Assembly: GCA_036417435.1 (NCBI GenBank)
Contig: CM070899.1
Location: forward strand, 146,086,237-146,150,236
Direction of reading: 5' to 3'
DNA: 64,000 nt
DNA from: Inia geoffrensis
Taxonomy: Eukaryota > Chordata > Mammalia > Artiodactyla > Iniidae
Part shown: positions 1-12,189 of the stretch, one piece after another
Layout: each line of letters opens with the position of its first letter
How positions within the stretch are numbered: position 1 is the first letter of the stretch
The notes under the pieces: generated by a model
The model's database searches: none
What the model saw: the letters and a program-made list of their open reading frames with translations, nothing else
What the model was told of the DNA's origin: nothing
Made by a program: the position numbers and the translations under genes

Positions 1-2455
1 GAGCACGTATTTTCCCTGGTTTATTTGCCTGTTAAGCAATTTTGAGAAAAATTGTAATTTGTATGTGAAATACCTATTGCTCTTTTCCTTTGTTATGTCT
101 GCCACTCTTTTCGAGCTTGAAAAATTCTCATCTCAGTCCCGTATCTAGATTTGATCTCTCTTCATTTCCATTCACTCTTACTATTTTTTCTGATTTATAT
201 ACATTTAAACAAGCTCAATTCTTCTTGGTCAGGCCACACTATATACTGATGGGATTTAACAGGAAGTTTTAATTTATATTTTGTTTTGTTCTTCTGCTTG
301 GGAATTCTATTGCTGTTATTGATTGTCCATTTTAATAAGGTGCTTCTGTTTCAAGGCAATTATGCAAAGGACACAATTGGAAACATAAATAATGAAGAAT
401 AAGTGCTTTTTCTCTCATTTCATTATTCAGTTAGAGGAATGCTAATTTTTACTCAAGCATGAGACACGCCCCATTTTTAACCAGATAAATTTGCTAAAAA
501 ATACACATTTCCTTCATCTGGGATAAGGGTATAAATAAATTGAAGTTTTGAACTATTATTATTTTTATTATTTTATAGGTAACCCTGTGCAGTATTTGGC
601 ATCAAGAAAGTGAATTCTAGTCCAAGGGTTTCTTTGAGTTGTTAACCAAAAATTCAGTGACAAGGGCTACAATAATTTTACAATGCAAAAGAAAATGCCA
701 AGTCCAGACAATAGACTATTTATCACAGTTTGCAGAGGTAGAGCAAGTACATAATTTTTTGATATAGTTGACACATTCAATTATCTTCTAAAAGTTTCTA
801 TCACAGGACTCTTTTCAGTCATTTACTGGGTACAAAAATGTAATCCATAATTACAAATATTTCATGTGCTTTATATCAAAAGCCCAACAATCCCCTCCTG
901 AGGTTTTCTGTCTTCCAGACAAACTGGAAAAAGAAAATAAATGCTTGGCAATCAAGACTTGAAAAGTGGCCATGAGGGGTAGTCAAGGAGCTGACAGCTG
1001 AAAACAAGGAAAAAATATGTACATGTACCCTAGGGTTTGGGTTTGCAGAGGAAATCATTTGCTGTATATCATAGACTCACAGGTGTCTGGGGCTGAAAGG
1101 GATTTTGTGAGCATTAATTAGTCTATCTCCCTGCTTTGAGCCATAACCAATAGAACTTTCTGAATCTACGTGCATATTTTAAAGATCAAAATGCAATATG
1201 TTGGAAAAATCAGAAGCTAGGTTTGATGTTATTTCCACCATTTCCTTTTCCTAACAGCATGTCCTTGTGTAATAATGTGTTTAACCCAAATAATCCTGGA
1301 TTCTTTTCTGAATATATCAGGTTATTGTACTTACCTGGCTGGGCTCTTATGGTGTTTAATGGGATACTGTATGTGAGACGGTCTGTTCCTTATTAACAAT
1401 AAATGTCAGTCAGTCCTCCTTCACCCCTCCATACCAAGAGATTGGGAGAGACAAGTTGTCAACTAACTTCAAGATATGTCAATATTGATTAGCCTCCTAA
1501 GATGGGAAAGCTTCCTCATGCCCAACTCAAATTCTTTACCTTGTAGCTTGAATGCTTTTCCTCTGGTTAATTAACCAATGGAATTGCAGGATAGAGATGA
1601 TCAAACTCAGTAAGATTATCTTTCATTTGTTGTTTCTGTAGACTTGATAGCTGCCATCCATGGGTGGTTGAGAGGCCCCCTCCTCCTTCCTGTAGGCCTG
1701 AACAATGAATAAGGGACAGCAAGAAGGTTGTATTGCCAAATAACACCTGATAAATATCTTCTATTTTCCTTCATATCTCATATCTAACTCCCCTACCTCC
1801 ACCCCATGTGCTCTACTTCTGTAATTATAGGAGGGAGTTCCTAAGACATGACACCTGGTTTTACATTGGACTGTGCTCTTCCAGTTGCCTAGCTCATCAC
1901 TGCAAGGGCCAAGGCATGCATGTTGTGAGTCCCTTGCATTGTCCATGAATTATTTTGTGGCTGAACAGAACCTGGCAGTTGATCCGAGTCCTCCCTCTGA
2001 TGAATGTCCATCAACTATGTTCAATGCATTTCTGTTTTGCTTAAAATGCATGATACTAACCTGTGTAAAGGAGAAGTCCTTTCATTTATGGAAAATACTC
2101 AGTAAAGTAGGGGGAACTTAAGAGAGCATCTTTTCATTTTTCAGATTAGGAAAACTAAGGCTCAGAGATGTGCAAGGAGGCACAAAAACCATGAATGTAC
2201 AATGTGTACAAGCAAAGAATAGGTTGCATTTGGTCACTTGTTTAGTTTGTGTTTGTCTGTTTCCAAGCTGATGGAAAGAATCTGCACAACTCAGATGTCT
2301 CTGAAGTCATCCTTTAAAACCACACATCAAAATCACCATATGGTTAGGAAAGCTTCACATTACTTGGGAAAAAGGCTAAGGTAGACCCTGGCACAGAATT
2401 GGCAACGAAGCAAAAGCAGTGGAGGAAAGAATCAATGATTATTTTTCTACCTACC
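1..2455. other. AT-rich DNA without a recognisable gene
   Basis: I see no exon, RNA gene or clearly assignable repeat here. The longest open frames are about 60 to 80 codons, as expected by chance. A short stretch at 2133-2175 resembles the tail part of a reverse-oriented MIR SINE but is too short to be sure. Composition is AT-rich with scattered homopolymer runs. Confidence 0.5.
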
Positions 2456-2456
2456 C

Positions 2457-2500
2457 GTCATCATCATCGTCGTCATCATTATCATTATCTATTAATATAA
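2457..2500. repeat. Imperfect CAT trinucleotide repeat
   Basis: A run of CAT/CGT triplets is interrupted by single changes and passes into AT-rich sequence. It is a short degenerate microsatellite with no open frame of interest. Confidence 0.7.
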
Positions 2501-2639
2501 CATTATTATGATAGTGTGATAGTTGAAATTATCTTTCATCGAATAATCAGTTCCTTTCCTAAACTACTCTGGGTGAAATTTACTCTACCTCATCGATGTT
2601 GGTATTACCATGTTACTTGCTTTGACAAATGGAATGTTA

Positions 2640-2955
2640 TTAGATGTGACTGGAAGCAAAGACTTTAAATGTGCTTGCATCTTTTGGCTTAGCTTGGTGT
2701 TCTGGTGACCCATTTTGAGAAAAGCATGGCTCAGATAACTTTTGATTCTTAGCCTTGGCCCTGGAAAAACACACATGGAACTGAACTGAACCCAACCAAC
2801 ACCCCAGAGCCAAGCCCAGCTTGCCCAATTGGGCCCATAGTAATGCAAATGGCCTGCAGACTCTTGAACAAAAGAATAAATGTGAATTATTGTGAGCCAC
2901 TGAGTTTGGGGGTGGTTTGCTATTCAGCATCACTGTGGCAACCGTTGCTAATACA
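2640..2955 (+). repeat. Probable MaLR (MLT1-like) LTR remnant
   Basis: The right end carries an AATAAA-type signal near 2875, then a GAGCCACTGAGTTTGGG-like block and a terminal TAATACA. From memory these are characteristic of the 3' end of MLT1-type LTRs. The left boundary is diffuse. Family assignment is by eye and could be a related old LTR. Confidence 0.5.
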
Positions 2956-3058
2956 TACAACTAACTTTTGAATATGAACTATACAACAGACAGACTCTGT
3001 GCTCAGCACTTTTAATGATCTCACTTCGATCTGATAATAACTCCATGATGTAGGTGAC

Positions 3059-3274
3059 TTTTTTTTTTTTTTTTTTTTTTGGCAGTACGTGGGCCTCTCA
3101 CTGTTGTGGCCTCTCCCATTGCGGATCACAGGCTCCGGACGTGCAGGCTCAGCGGCCATGGCTCACGGACCCAGCCGTTCGGCGGCATGTGGGATCTTCC
3201 CAGACCGGGGCGCGAACCTGTGTCCCCTGCATCGGCAGGTGGACTCTCAACCACTGCACCACCAGGGAAGCCCT
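3059..3274 (-). mobile_element. CHR-type SINE, antisense
   Basis: Read on the minus strand, this is a complete CHR-type SINE: tRNA-like head at the right (ending GGGAAGCCC on the plus strand), B-box-like GGTTCG region, unique body and a poly(A) tail seen here as about 20 T. A possible short duplication GTGAC flanks it at 3054-3058 and 3275-3279. The element has no protein. Its mobility depends on L1 enzymes supplied in trans, which is established for poly(A)-tailed SINEs. Confidence 0.93.
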
Positions 3275-3279
3275 GTGAC

Positions 3280-4045
3280 ACTGTTTTGATCTTCAGTGTC
3301 ATCTCTTGAACCCTCTAGAGGCATGAAAAGTACAACCTATGAAGTGTTCTCAGCTTTAAGGGTGGTCAGTGCAACCCAATGAGATATTCTTATTTCAATT
3401 AAAAGACAACTCTTTTGCCTTTATGAGTGTTTGCCTGAGGGCTGATGTCAAAACAACCTCAGTGTGTCCCCATTATTAATTTCTGAAAAATCTTAATTTC
3501 TTACAAAAGGGAGGGAAACCCTCTGCCCAAGATCTGGTTATATCTTCTTATTTCCCTGATTCCATCTAATGGTCTCCTTTCTTCCAAATTCTGGTATCAA
3601 CAAGACTTGGCCAAAGCCATAAGGAAAGGGTTACCTCACCTCTCCAGCCTCAATGAGGGGATTTTCTTGATAGCTCCAAAGAGGCAGGAGATTGAAGTTA
3701 TTTGAATGGTGAGCTGAAATGGCATCTCCTAAGGAAGCTTGATCTTCCACTGAGAATGAGAAGGAGATGGGAAATGGATAGGAGAGAATGGAGCCTGGCT
3801 AGAATGCAATATCAAAAAGAGGTGGAGTTTGTAGATGTTGAGTCTAAGGTTTATGACTTTTGTGTAGGATATTTATGAGTCCCAAGAAGCTAATCGAAGG
3901 AAGTTGAAATCAATGCTCAACAATAGCATCATATAACCAAAGGTATGCTGACCACCAAGGACCTGATTGTTCATTTTCTGGCACAACATCAGAGAAAATC
4001 TTGTAATCCTATGGTGGAATTGGAATCACAGAAATAACTGTGATG
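3280..4045. other. No gene or assignable repeat seen
   Basis: Single-copy-looking sequence. Frames are short and closed in all directions. I see no splice-flanked open frame that I can defend. Confidence 0.5.
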
Positions 4046-4049
4046 CTCT

Positions 4050-6290
4050 TTGAGTAAAGGATCCTAACATAATATCTCATTCATTCTTTCATCCTTCATC
4101 TATTTAACAAATATTTTAAGGGTATACTATGTGAAAAAAATCATCCTTTCTCCAGGAATACAGCAATGAACATAAGAAACAAAGTCTCTTGTGGATCTTA
4201 CGTTCTAATGAAAGATGAGAAAGATATAAATAAATATAGAATATATCATTAGCACAGTAAAAAACATAAAGCAGAGTAAGAGGACAGATTGGAATAATTT
4301 ATATAGAGTGGTCAGATAAAGTTTCTCTCAGAAAGAGACATTTGATTAAAGACCTCAATAAAATGAGAGGAAGTCCATGTGAGTATCTAGGGGAAAAGTG
4401 TTCTAACCACTACAACAGAATTGTGAGTGTGGTTAATGTGGTTAAAGAATGATAACAAGCCCAGTATGTATGGAAAATAGTAAGAGGAGCAGTGATAGGA
4501 GATGAGGTCTGAGAAGTAGACAGGAGCCAGATCTTGCAGGGCCTCATAGGACAGGATTGAAATTTGGATTTGAGTTCTAGTGAGATCAGATGTCCTTAGA
4601 AGGTTTTGAGCAGGGAAATGACCTGACCTGACTTCACTTTGAAAGAAATCCTCTGATTACTGTGTCAAGAGACTATGCTGTGGTAAGAGCATAAGTAGGG
4701 AAACCAGATGAAAAATTATGTGATATCAAAGGCATGGTGTGATGTGGTTATTGGAAGGAGTCTGATAACAGTGTAGCAGATAAGGAGTTGGATTCTGGAT
4801 ATATTTTGAAATCAGAACCAACAGATTTTGAAAGGGAATTGGATTTGAAGTATGAGAGGAGAAGATTCAAAGATGACTCCAAACTTGGACTTTGAATCAG
4901 CAGTTAGGTGTTTGGTAGTGTCATTTACTGCATGGGAAATACTGGATTTCTTGTCATCTTGGGCTGCTGTAACAAAATACCATAGACTGGATGGCTTAAA
5001 CAGCAAACATTTATTTGTCTCAATTCTTGAGGCTGGGAAGTCCAAGATCATGATGTCAAGGCAGATTTGAATACTGACGAGAGCCCTTTTCCTGGTTTGC
5101 ATACGGCCACATCTCTGTATCCTCACGTGGCAGAGAGTAGAGGGGGCTCTGGTCTCTTCCTCTTCTTAAAAGAGCACAAAATCCATTATGAGAGCTCTAT
5201 CCTCATGAACTCATTTAAATCTCACTACTTCCTAAAGACCCCAAGTCCAAATGCCATCACACTGGGGATTACGGATCCAACATATGAATTTTGGGGAGTC
5301 ACAAACATTCAGTCCATAGTACTGATAGAGAAGGGTTTGTGTGGGTAGGAGAGACCTCAAGGGCTCTATTTTGAGTTGCCTATTAAAGATGCAAGTGGAA
5401 ATGTTACATGGAGATCTGAATACCCAAGTCTGGTGTTCAGGAGGTAGACATTGGGGAATCATCAGAGTACCTATCAGAGGGATAAGTACAATATTTAGAG
5501 GCTGAAATATGAAAAGGAGTTAAAAAAAAGTACGCTGAGAGGTAAACCAAGTGAGGTTGAAGGAAAAGCAAGAGACTGATGTTTCAGAAGCCAGCGGAAG
5601 AAAGTATTTCAAGAAGGAGGGAGTAATCCACCTCCTCAAATGGTTCTAATCAGTCAAGGATGAAGAAGCCTGCACACTGGCTGTAGATTTAGCAACGTGA
5701 TTTCATTGATGACTGCTACAAAAGCTTTTCCTCTAGAGTGATGAGGGAGAAAAACATTAATGGAATTGGTTCAAGAGAGCGTGGGAGAACAGGAAAGAGG
5801 CCACAGTGAAATAGGGAACTGTAGAATTTTGTGACAAGATGCAAAGCAGGGTGGGGGTTAGAGGAGTCAAGAGAAGGTGGTTGTTGATATTTTTGTTTTA
5901 AACATGGGAGGTAACGTAACATTTTTATGCTACCTAAAAGGATCCAGAAGAGAGGAAGAACTTGATGAGGTAAGAGAGAGAGGATGGGATTGATGGTGAA
6001 ACTAGTGGTTGTGAGTGTTCTGGGGTAGGGGATCCAGTCACATATGGAGGGGTTGGTCCTGGGCCACAGCACGGATACATGTAATTTATGGTAACAGGAG
6101 AGGAGGGAGGTGATATCATTACAGATGAAGATCAGTTAAGGAATTGGGAGAATGAGGAAGTACTCTTCCTAGGCATTCTGCTTGTGCAGCAAAATGAGCG
6201 TGAGTCAGTGGTTGAAGCTGAGGATGAGGATGTTTATATTGAAAACCTGAGGAATAAAAGGGTAAGTAATCACCTGAGGGGATAGGATTG
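4050..6290 (-). repeat. Long antisense L2 LINE remnant, split by an LTR
   Basis: The left end matches the L2 3' end in reverse: a block like 'ATTCATTC...AACAAATATTT', then phrases corresponding to the reversed GAGCTTACA/TCTAGTG and 'gggcctcataggac' segments. The match continues through 4061-4950 and resumes at about 5330-6290 (e.g. the 'caagtggaaatgttacatgg' and 'gtttcaagaaggagggag'-like blocks). A MaLR LTR lies between. At over 1.8 kb of L2 sequence this is a long copy for such an ancient family. Minus-strand open pieces (5716-6072) are decayed L2 coding sequence, not a gene. The alignment is from memory of the consensus, so the limits are approximate. Confidence 0.7.
4952..5323 (-). mobile_element. 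MaLR LTR (MLT1 family), antisense, inserted in L2
   Basis: The plus strand opens with GGCTGCTGTAACAAAATACC and ends with AACATTCAGTCCAT. These are the reversed 3' and 5' ends of an MLT1-type solo LTR. It interrupts the antisense L2, and L2 similarity resumes on the right, so the LTR is the younger insertion. No internal retroviral genes are present. Confidence 0.8.
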
Positions 6291-6299
6291 CATGTAAAG

Positions 6300-6940
6300 G
6301 CCCCTTAGCAGTGACGGGAACTCAGTAAGTTCCTGAACTAGACCCTGCCCAGTCGACCTGGGTGTGTGTTTTTCTCAAACCACATTCGGCTTGTGCATAA
6401 CAGGCAGGGAATTGGATTGAAATTCAGTGGGATTTTACCAGGCAAGTATGACGTAGGGCAAGGGAGCCAGCGTGTTGAGTTAATAACCCACTTGACAGAC
6501 TTATGATGTGGAAGAATTAATCAAACGACTTCTACGCATTTTGAACATTCTTCTCCCAAGACTATTATTTTTTCTATTCAGAATAGATTAAATTGCACTG
6601 TCTTAGAAGTAGCTTATGTTAAGCTTCATTATTGATATCAAGCACGAGTATAATTGTCATATTTTACAATGTCATTAATAGCTTGCCTTTGCAGACAGAA
6701 TGGCATAAATCTTATGCTAAACTGATAATAACCTAATTGCATCAAGGTAAGTATGTCTTATAATATATACAGTATAGGTGTGCTAATAAAGAGTAGAAAT
6801 CCAGAGTAAATGAATGAACTCATCTATCAATCTTCATAAAAGACCAAGGTCAAAATCATAGAGAGTCAAACCTCCCTCTCTCAGCTTCAACTCCACAGCA
6901 GCTCTTTCTTGCTTTCAAGGATATTTCTTTGAAATAAATT
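6300..6940. other. AT-rich DNA without a recognised feature
   Basis: No gene, RNA or assignable repeat seen. The stretch leads into the pyrimidine-rich microsatellite. Confidence 0.5.
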
Positions 6941-7109
6941 ATGTTTGAGTTTTCTTTTTTCCTGCCTTCCTTCCTTTCTTTCTGCCTTCCTACCCTTCTG
7001 TTTCTCTATCTTATTTTGTTACCTTTCTTTTCCTTCCTTCCTTCCTCCCTCCCTCCTTCTTTCTTTCTTCCTTCCTTTTTCTTTCTTTCTTTCTTTTTCT
7101 TTTTCTTTT

Positions 7110-7197
<88 letters not shown>

Positions 7198-7252
7198 TCC
7201 TTCCTTCCTTCCCTTCTTCCTTCTTTCCTTCCTTTTCCCTTTCTTTCTTAAT
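6941..7252. repeat. CTTT/TTCC microsatellite tract
   Basis: One strand is almost wholly pyrimidine for about 300 bases. The core at 7111-7199 is about 22 uninterrupted CTTT units, flanked by degenerate TTCC and CCTT units. Open frames across it (runs of Phe/Leu/Ser on plus, Lys/Glu on minus) arise because the tetranucleotide contains no stop in any frame. They are not genes. Confidence 0.97.
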
Positions 7253-7254
7253 AT

Positions 7255-9550
7255 TCAGACCTAGCATTTTTAAAAAAGAAGAAAACCCAACTTGTAGAAT
7301 TTAGCTGTTCTTGTGTGCTAAATCCACCACCTTTCCTCTGCTTTCCAGAGCATTATCTGATTATATCATTTCAGAACTTGGAGAGTTACCATGGTAACAG
7401 TCTTCCAACATTTTCCTTTGAAAAGGATCCCTCCAGCCCTCAGAGAAATCACCTGCAAGTAGCCATCCAACTGCCTTTGTTATGTTCTGTCTCAGTCTTC
7501 ACCCATCATCTGCAATCAGACTTAGGTCAAGAGCCTTGCCAATGACCTATGAAGTGGAACAGCATCCAGAGTGGTTGGTTCAGGCTGGGCTGGCGCCTGC
7601 TCCCTTCCATGCCTCTGCACTCCCCTCCTCCACCTGCCCTTGCAGGAGGTGGATTAAGTCCAGGGGGAGGGGGCACAGCAAAGTTTCTTTTCAAAAACAC
7701 ACGGATTCTTTTTTAATTCCTTCCTGGCTGCTAAAGAATCAAGACTCTGTCCTAGAACCTCCCATATCCCCTACTCCATGAGAGCGAATTTCCCTGTTTA
7801 TTGGTTTGCCAAAAGCAATATAACAACCTTAAACACCTGCCAGTTAAACAAGAACAGATTTGTTACATTGTGCCCAAAGGATACTGCTACAACTGGAATA
7901 TTGTGTCATGCAGGAGGAAATTTGCCCATAGTGCTTTACCTGGTTAATGGATGGATGATGCCTCACTTATCCCTCTATTGCCCTCTTCCTCTTCCTCTCA
8001 ATATCCCTTCCTGGTCCAGAATTTGCCCTTTGGTTATAATCATGGGAAGAACTGAACATCAAAAAAAAGAAAAAAGTCACTTAATGGTGAGATGATATAT
8101 GAACTTAGTCCCTGATATGGAGGCTTGAGTAATTTCTTTGCATGGCTCACTTTTGCAGATTGAGGGGCTGGCAACTATTCCCTGTCTGATCTGCTCCTCT
8201 CACCAACAGTCAGGAAGAGGATACTACAGTCACCTAGGGGTGCTGCTTTGGGGATTATCTGCATGTCTGTGACTGATGGCTGTCTTTGCAACCCTGGTTG
8301 GAGTCTCAGGCAGACCCAGGCACATAATAACTATGAGCCAAGGAGTTGGAACTACTTGGAGAACAACCCTTCCTTTAACTTTGGTTTTGGAAACCTGAAC
8401 TATTTCTTGGGTTTGGGGGACCTTTTTTAGTAAAGTGGAACTATTGCAATAAACAACTAAAAGAGGTTACAATGCAGAGTTGTAAATTTTTATACTAAGT
8501 CTGATTCGGTTTTTTGATGTTGGACTGCTGACAACTTTCTCCCTCTTCCTCTTCTGTTTCACATCTTGGAAAGCTGATAAGAAAGTCTGGGTGTTCCCTC
8601 CTTTGGCACTGATGTTAGTTTCAAAATCCATGCAAGCCCCTTCCTGCATGTGAGAACCCTCATCCTGGCCTCACTGTCTAGCCACAATAAAAATCCCAAA
8701 CTAGCTCCTTTCCTTGCTCTCTCAAGCCATTTTTAGAACAGTTTGAAAAATATTCCCTCCCCTCCCCAGAAATCCTCATTATGTGATAAAATTTTCATAC
8801 GCTCTTAAGTGTTTTGTGGAGTCATCAGTCTTGAGATCAAAATCAAGTTTTGAGTGAGAGTCCATCTTGTTTTTGCATAATTTCCACAGCAATTTCTGTA
8901 ACAATTTACGTATAGGGGGAATGAGAAAATGAACTTTCAAAGCAAGAACAGAGCTACTCTAATGGTAAAATCTTGCCCATCTTTGCATCCAGTAAAGAAA
9001 GAAGTTGCAGGACTAGACTCTGACTTACGTTCTGTGTTCTCTGAAACTGGACCAAACATTAGGCAGGGGACAGACTTGCCCATACAATGATTAGCCAAGT
9101 CTCATCCAGCGGAGAGTCCAAAACTCCATCCTTGCAAACTATTCAATCATCCATTGTCTGAAAGAAGCTGGCAGAATAGAAGGTGAAGGGGGCAGGGTAA
9201 GGAAAATGAAAGGGAAACAAAAATGGTGACTGGAGTGAAATGACTTAAAGTATAGACATTAGGGGTGGATGTAGAGCTAGAAAAAACTGAGCTGCAAAAA
9301 ACAAAGGCACTGATGACTTTTATAGGGAACTTGCAGGTGTAGCTTTGGGTAGAGAGGGAGCCAAAGGCTTTTAGAAGAGCCCTTCTTCTAACCGTAGAGG
9401 TCACATCTGGAACCTGTGGAAAATCCATTTTTTCCATTTCGTCGGCAGGCACAGCTGGTCCTTGGCAGAGATGCCATGGAAGACAGCAAGACAAGTGAAA
9501 GGACGGCTCAGGTGATGATGCCTGGAGGTGGAGGCATTGGGCAGGGGTCA
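7255..9550. other. No gene or clear repeat seen
   Basis: Mixed composition with a more GC-rich patch at about 7560-7680. The longest frames (99-115 codons at 7482-7781, 7778-8095 and 9147-9494) show no family motif, membrane pattern or conserved splice context that I can recognise. I treat them as chance frames. Confidence 0.5.
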
Positions 9551-9554
9551 GAAA

Positions 9555-9635
9555 CAGGGGCTCCAGAACCAGACTTCCTGGGTGTGGATTGTGTTATGCC
9601 ACATGCTAGTTAGGTGAACTTCAGCAAGCTACATA
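9555..9635 (+). repeat. MIR SINE fragment
   Basis: The order 'GGCTCCAGAACCAGACTTCCTGGGT', then 'GCCACATGCTAGTTAGGTGA', follows the MIR core in the sense direction. It is short and diverged. Confidence 0.6.
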
Positions 9636-9659
9636 AAATGAGAAAAAGTTGACTTAAAT

Positions 9660-11826
9660 TTTAAAAAGTATTTTTAGAGTCATTTCAAAACAAGGTCAAC
9701 TCACCGGGAGTTATGTACGTACACGCCTAGTAACATAGCTCAAAACATACAAAGCAAAATTGATAGAAATACAGAGAGAAATTAATACATCTATTATCAA
9801 AGTATGAGATTTCAATACACCCCTCTCAATACTGATATTTAAAAAAAACAATAAAAAGCAAACAATGTACCAAAAAACTTCAAAAACACAGTTAATAAGC
9901 TCACTCTAATGGATATAAGTAGAATTTGGCCCATCAATTCAGGAAATACATCGTTCCCAAGCACACACAGAATATTTACAAAAATTATTTATCTACCAGG
10001 CCATAAAACAAGCCTCAACAAATACCAAAGAATAAATAATATATAAGTAAAACACATTTTCGGAACAAAATGTGATAAAGTTAGTAGTTAAATTTTAAAT
10101 ATAATTTTTAAATCCTCATCTATTTAGAAATTTAGAAATGTACGTCTCAATAACACATGTTAAAGAAGGAATCATATATTAAGTAATACCTAGATAAAAC
10201 TCCTAGAAGATGGCATAAGAGAAAGTCTAGATGAAAAGTCATTTGGCAATGACTTTTTAGATAAAATACCAAAAGTATGATCCATAAATTAAAAAACTGA
10301 TAAGTTGGATTTCATTAAAATTAGAAACTTGTGCTTTACAAAAACACTTTAAAAAATGACAGGAATAAAGACACAGACCTACTAGAGAATGGACCTGAGG
10401 ATATGGGGAGGGGGAAGGGTAAGCTGTGACAAAGCGAGAGAGAGGCATGGACATATATACACTACCAAACATAAGGTAGATAGCTAGTGGGAAGCAGCTG
10501 CATAGCGCAGGGAGATCAGCTGCTTTGTGACCACCTGGAGGGGTGGGATGGGGAGGGTGGGATGGAGGGAGATGCAGGAGGGAAGAGATATGGGAACATA
10601 TGTATATATATAGCTGATTCACTTTGTTATAGAGCAGAAACTGGCATGCCATTGTAAAGCAATTGTACTCCAATAAAGATGTAAAAAAACAAAAAACAAA
10701 GATACAAAAAAAAAAAAAAGAAAGAAAGAAAAGGCAGGCCATAGACTGGGAGAAAGTATTTGCAAAACACTTACCTGACAAAGGACGAATACCAAGTACA
10801 TTCAAAGAACTATTAAAATTCAACAATAAGAAAATAAACAACCCAATTAAAAAACAGGTAAAAGGTCTGAACAGACACTTCACCAAAAAGATATACAGAT
10901 TGCAGATAAGCGTATGAAATGATGCTCTACATCACATGTCATTAAGAGAGTAGAAACTAAAACAATTTATAAATGGCTAAAATCCAAAACACTGACAACA
11001 CCAAATGCTGACCAGGATGTGGAGCAATATGAACTCTCATCCATTGCTGGTGGGAATGCAAAATAGTATAGCCACTTTGGAAGACCGTTTGGTGGTTTCT
11101 TACAAAACTAAATATACTCTTACCATATGATCCAGTAATTGTGCTGATTTTTATTTACACAAATGACTTGAAAACTTAAGTCCACATAAAAACCCATACA
11201 TGACTATTTTATAGCAGCTATATTCATAACTGTCAAAACTTGGAAGTAATCAAGATGTCCTTCAATAGGTGAATGGATAAAGAAACCATGGTGTGTTCAT
11301 ACTATGGAATATTATCCAGCAAAAAATGAAATATGCTATCCAGCCATGAAAAGGCATGGAGGAACAGTGCATATTGCTAGGTGAAAGACGCCAATCTGAA
11401 AAGGCTCCATACTGTATGATTCTAACTATATGACATTCTGGAAAAAGCAAAGCTGTGGAGACAGTAAAAAGATTAGTGGTTGCCAGGGGTTCTGAGGGAG
11501 GGAGAGAGGGAGGGATGAATAGATGGAGCACAGGGCAGTGAAACTAGTCTATATGATGTAATGGTGGATACATGTCATTACACATTTGTCAAAACCCACA
11601 GAATGTACAACACAAACTGAACCCTAATGTAAACTCTGAACTTTAGTTAATAATGCATCGATATTTGTTCATCAATTATAACAGAAGTATCACCCTAATG
11701 CAAGATGTTAATAATAGGGGAAATTTTGTGGGATGGAGGATTAAGAGATATATGGGAACCCACTGTACTCTCCATTCAATTTTTCTGTAAATCTATAAGT
11801 GCTTTCAAAAATAAAGTCTGTTAATT
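9660..11826 (+). repeat. Old L1 LINE, 3' part, interrupted by younger insertions
   Basis: Blocks such as 'actgggagaaagtatttgca' (10747), the 'ctggtgggaatgcaaaatag'-type zinc-knuckle region (11048) and a 3' end finishing in AATAAAGT at about 11811 mark the ORF2 3' half and 3' UTR of an old mammalian L1. The match is poor upstream of 10240, and all frames are closed. A younger L1 tail sits inside it and a CHR SINE abuts its 3' end. Confidence 0.75.
10364..10735 (+). mobile_element. Young L1 3' end (3' UTR plus A tail), nested in old L1
   Basis: This matches the 3' UTR of the nearly full-length L1 at 63060-63400 almost base for base: 'acacagacctactagagaat', the G-rich tract, 'ggtagatagctagtgggaag' and a final AATAAAGATGT followed by an A-rich tail. 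It is truncated on the left within the 3' UTR. The surrounding old L1 resumes at about 10736. The 209-codon minus-strand open frame at 10257-10886 runs antisense to it and begins at a non-ATG codon. Confidence 0.9.
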
Positions 11827-12119
11827 TTTTTTTGATTATATTTATTTATTTATTTATAGCTGTGTTGTGTCTTCGTTTCTGTGTGAGGGCTTTCTCTAGT
11901 TGTAGCAAGCGGGGGCCACTCTTCTTCACGGTGCGTGGGCCTCTCACTATTGCAGCCTCTCTTGTTGTGGAGCACAGGCTCCAGACGTGCAGGCTCAGTA
12001 ATTACAGCTCACAGGCCCAGTTGCTCCGCGGCATGTGGGATCTTCCCAGACCAGGGCTCAAACCCATGTCCCCTGCATTGGCAGGCAGATTCTCAACCAC
12101 TGCACCACCAGGGAAGCCC
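11827..12119 (-). mobile_element. CHR-family SINE, long form, antisense
   Basis: This copy keeps an extra left segment ('gtgtgagggctttctctagt') that the short CHR copies here lack, followed by the shared body and tRNA head. A duplication related to CTGTTAATTTT/CTGTTAAATTTT lies at about 11818 and 12120. It inserted exactly at the A-rich 3' end of the old L1. It is more diverged than the short copies, so probably older. Confidence 0.88.
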
Positions 12120-12189
12120 CTGTTAAATTTTAAAATTACATCTGGAGCTTATGTTACATTGTTATTACACAGCACTGGTATAAAGGCTC

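Noticed and set aside
6941..7304. Long Phe/Leu/Ser-rich and Lys/Glu-rich open frames
   Set aside because: They are the translation of a CTTT microsatellite that lacks stops in every frame.
8248..8430. 60-codon frame rich in Asn, Phe and Gly, resembling a low-complexity structural protein
   Set aside because: Too short, no neighbouring family members, and no matching motif.
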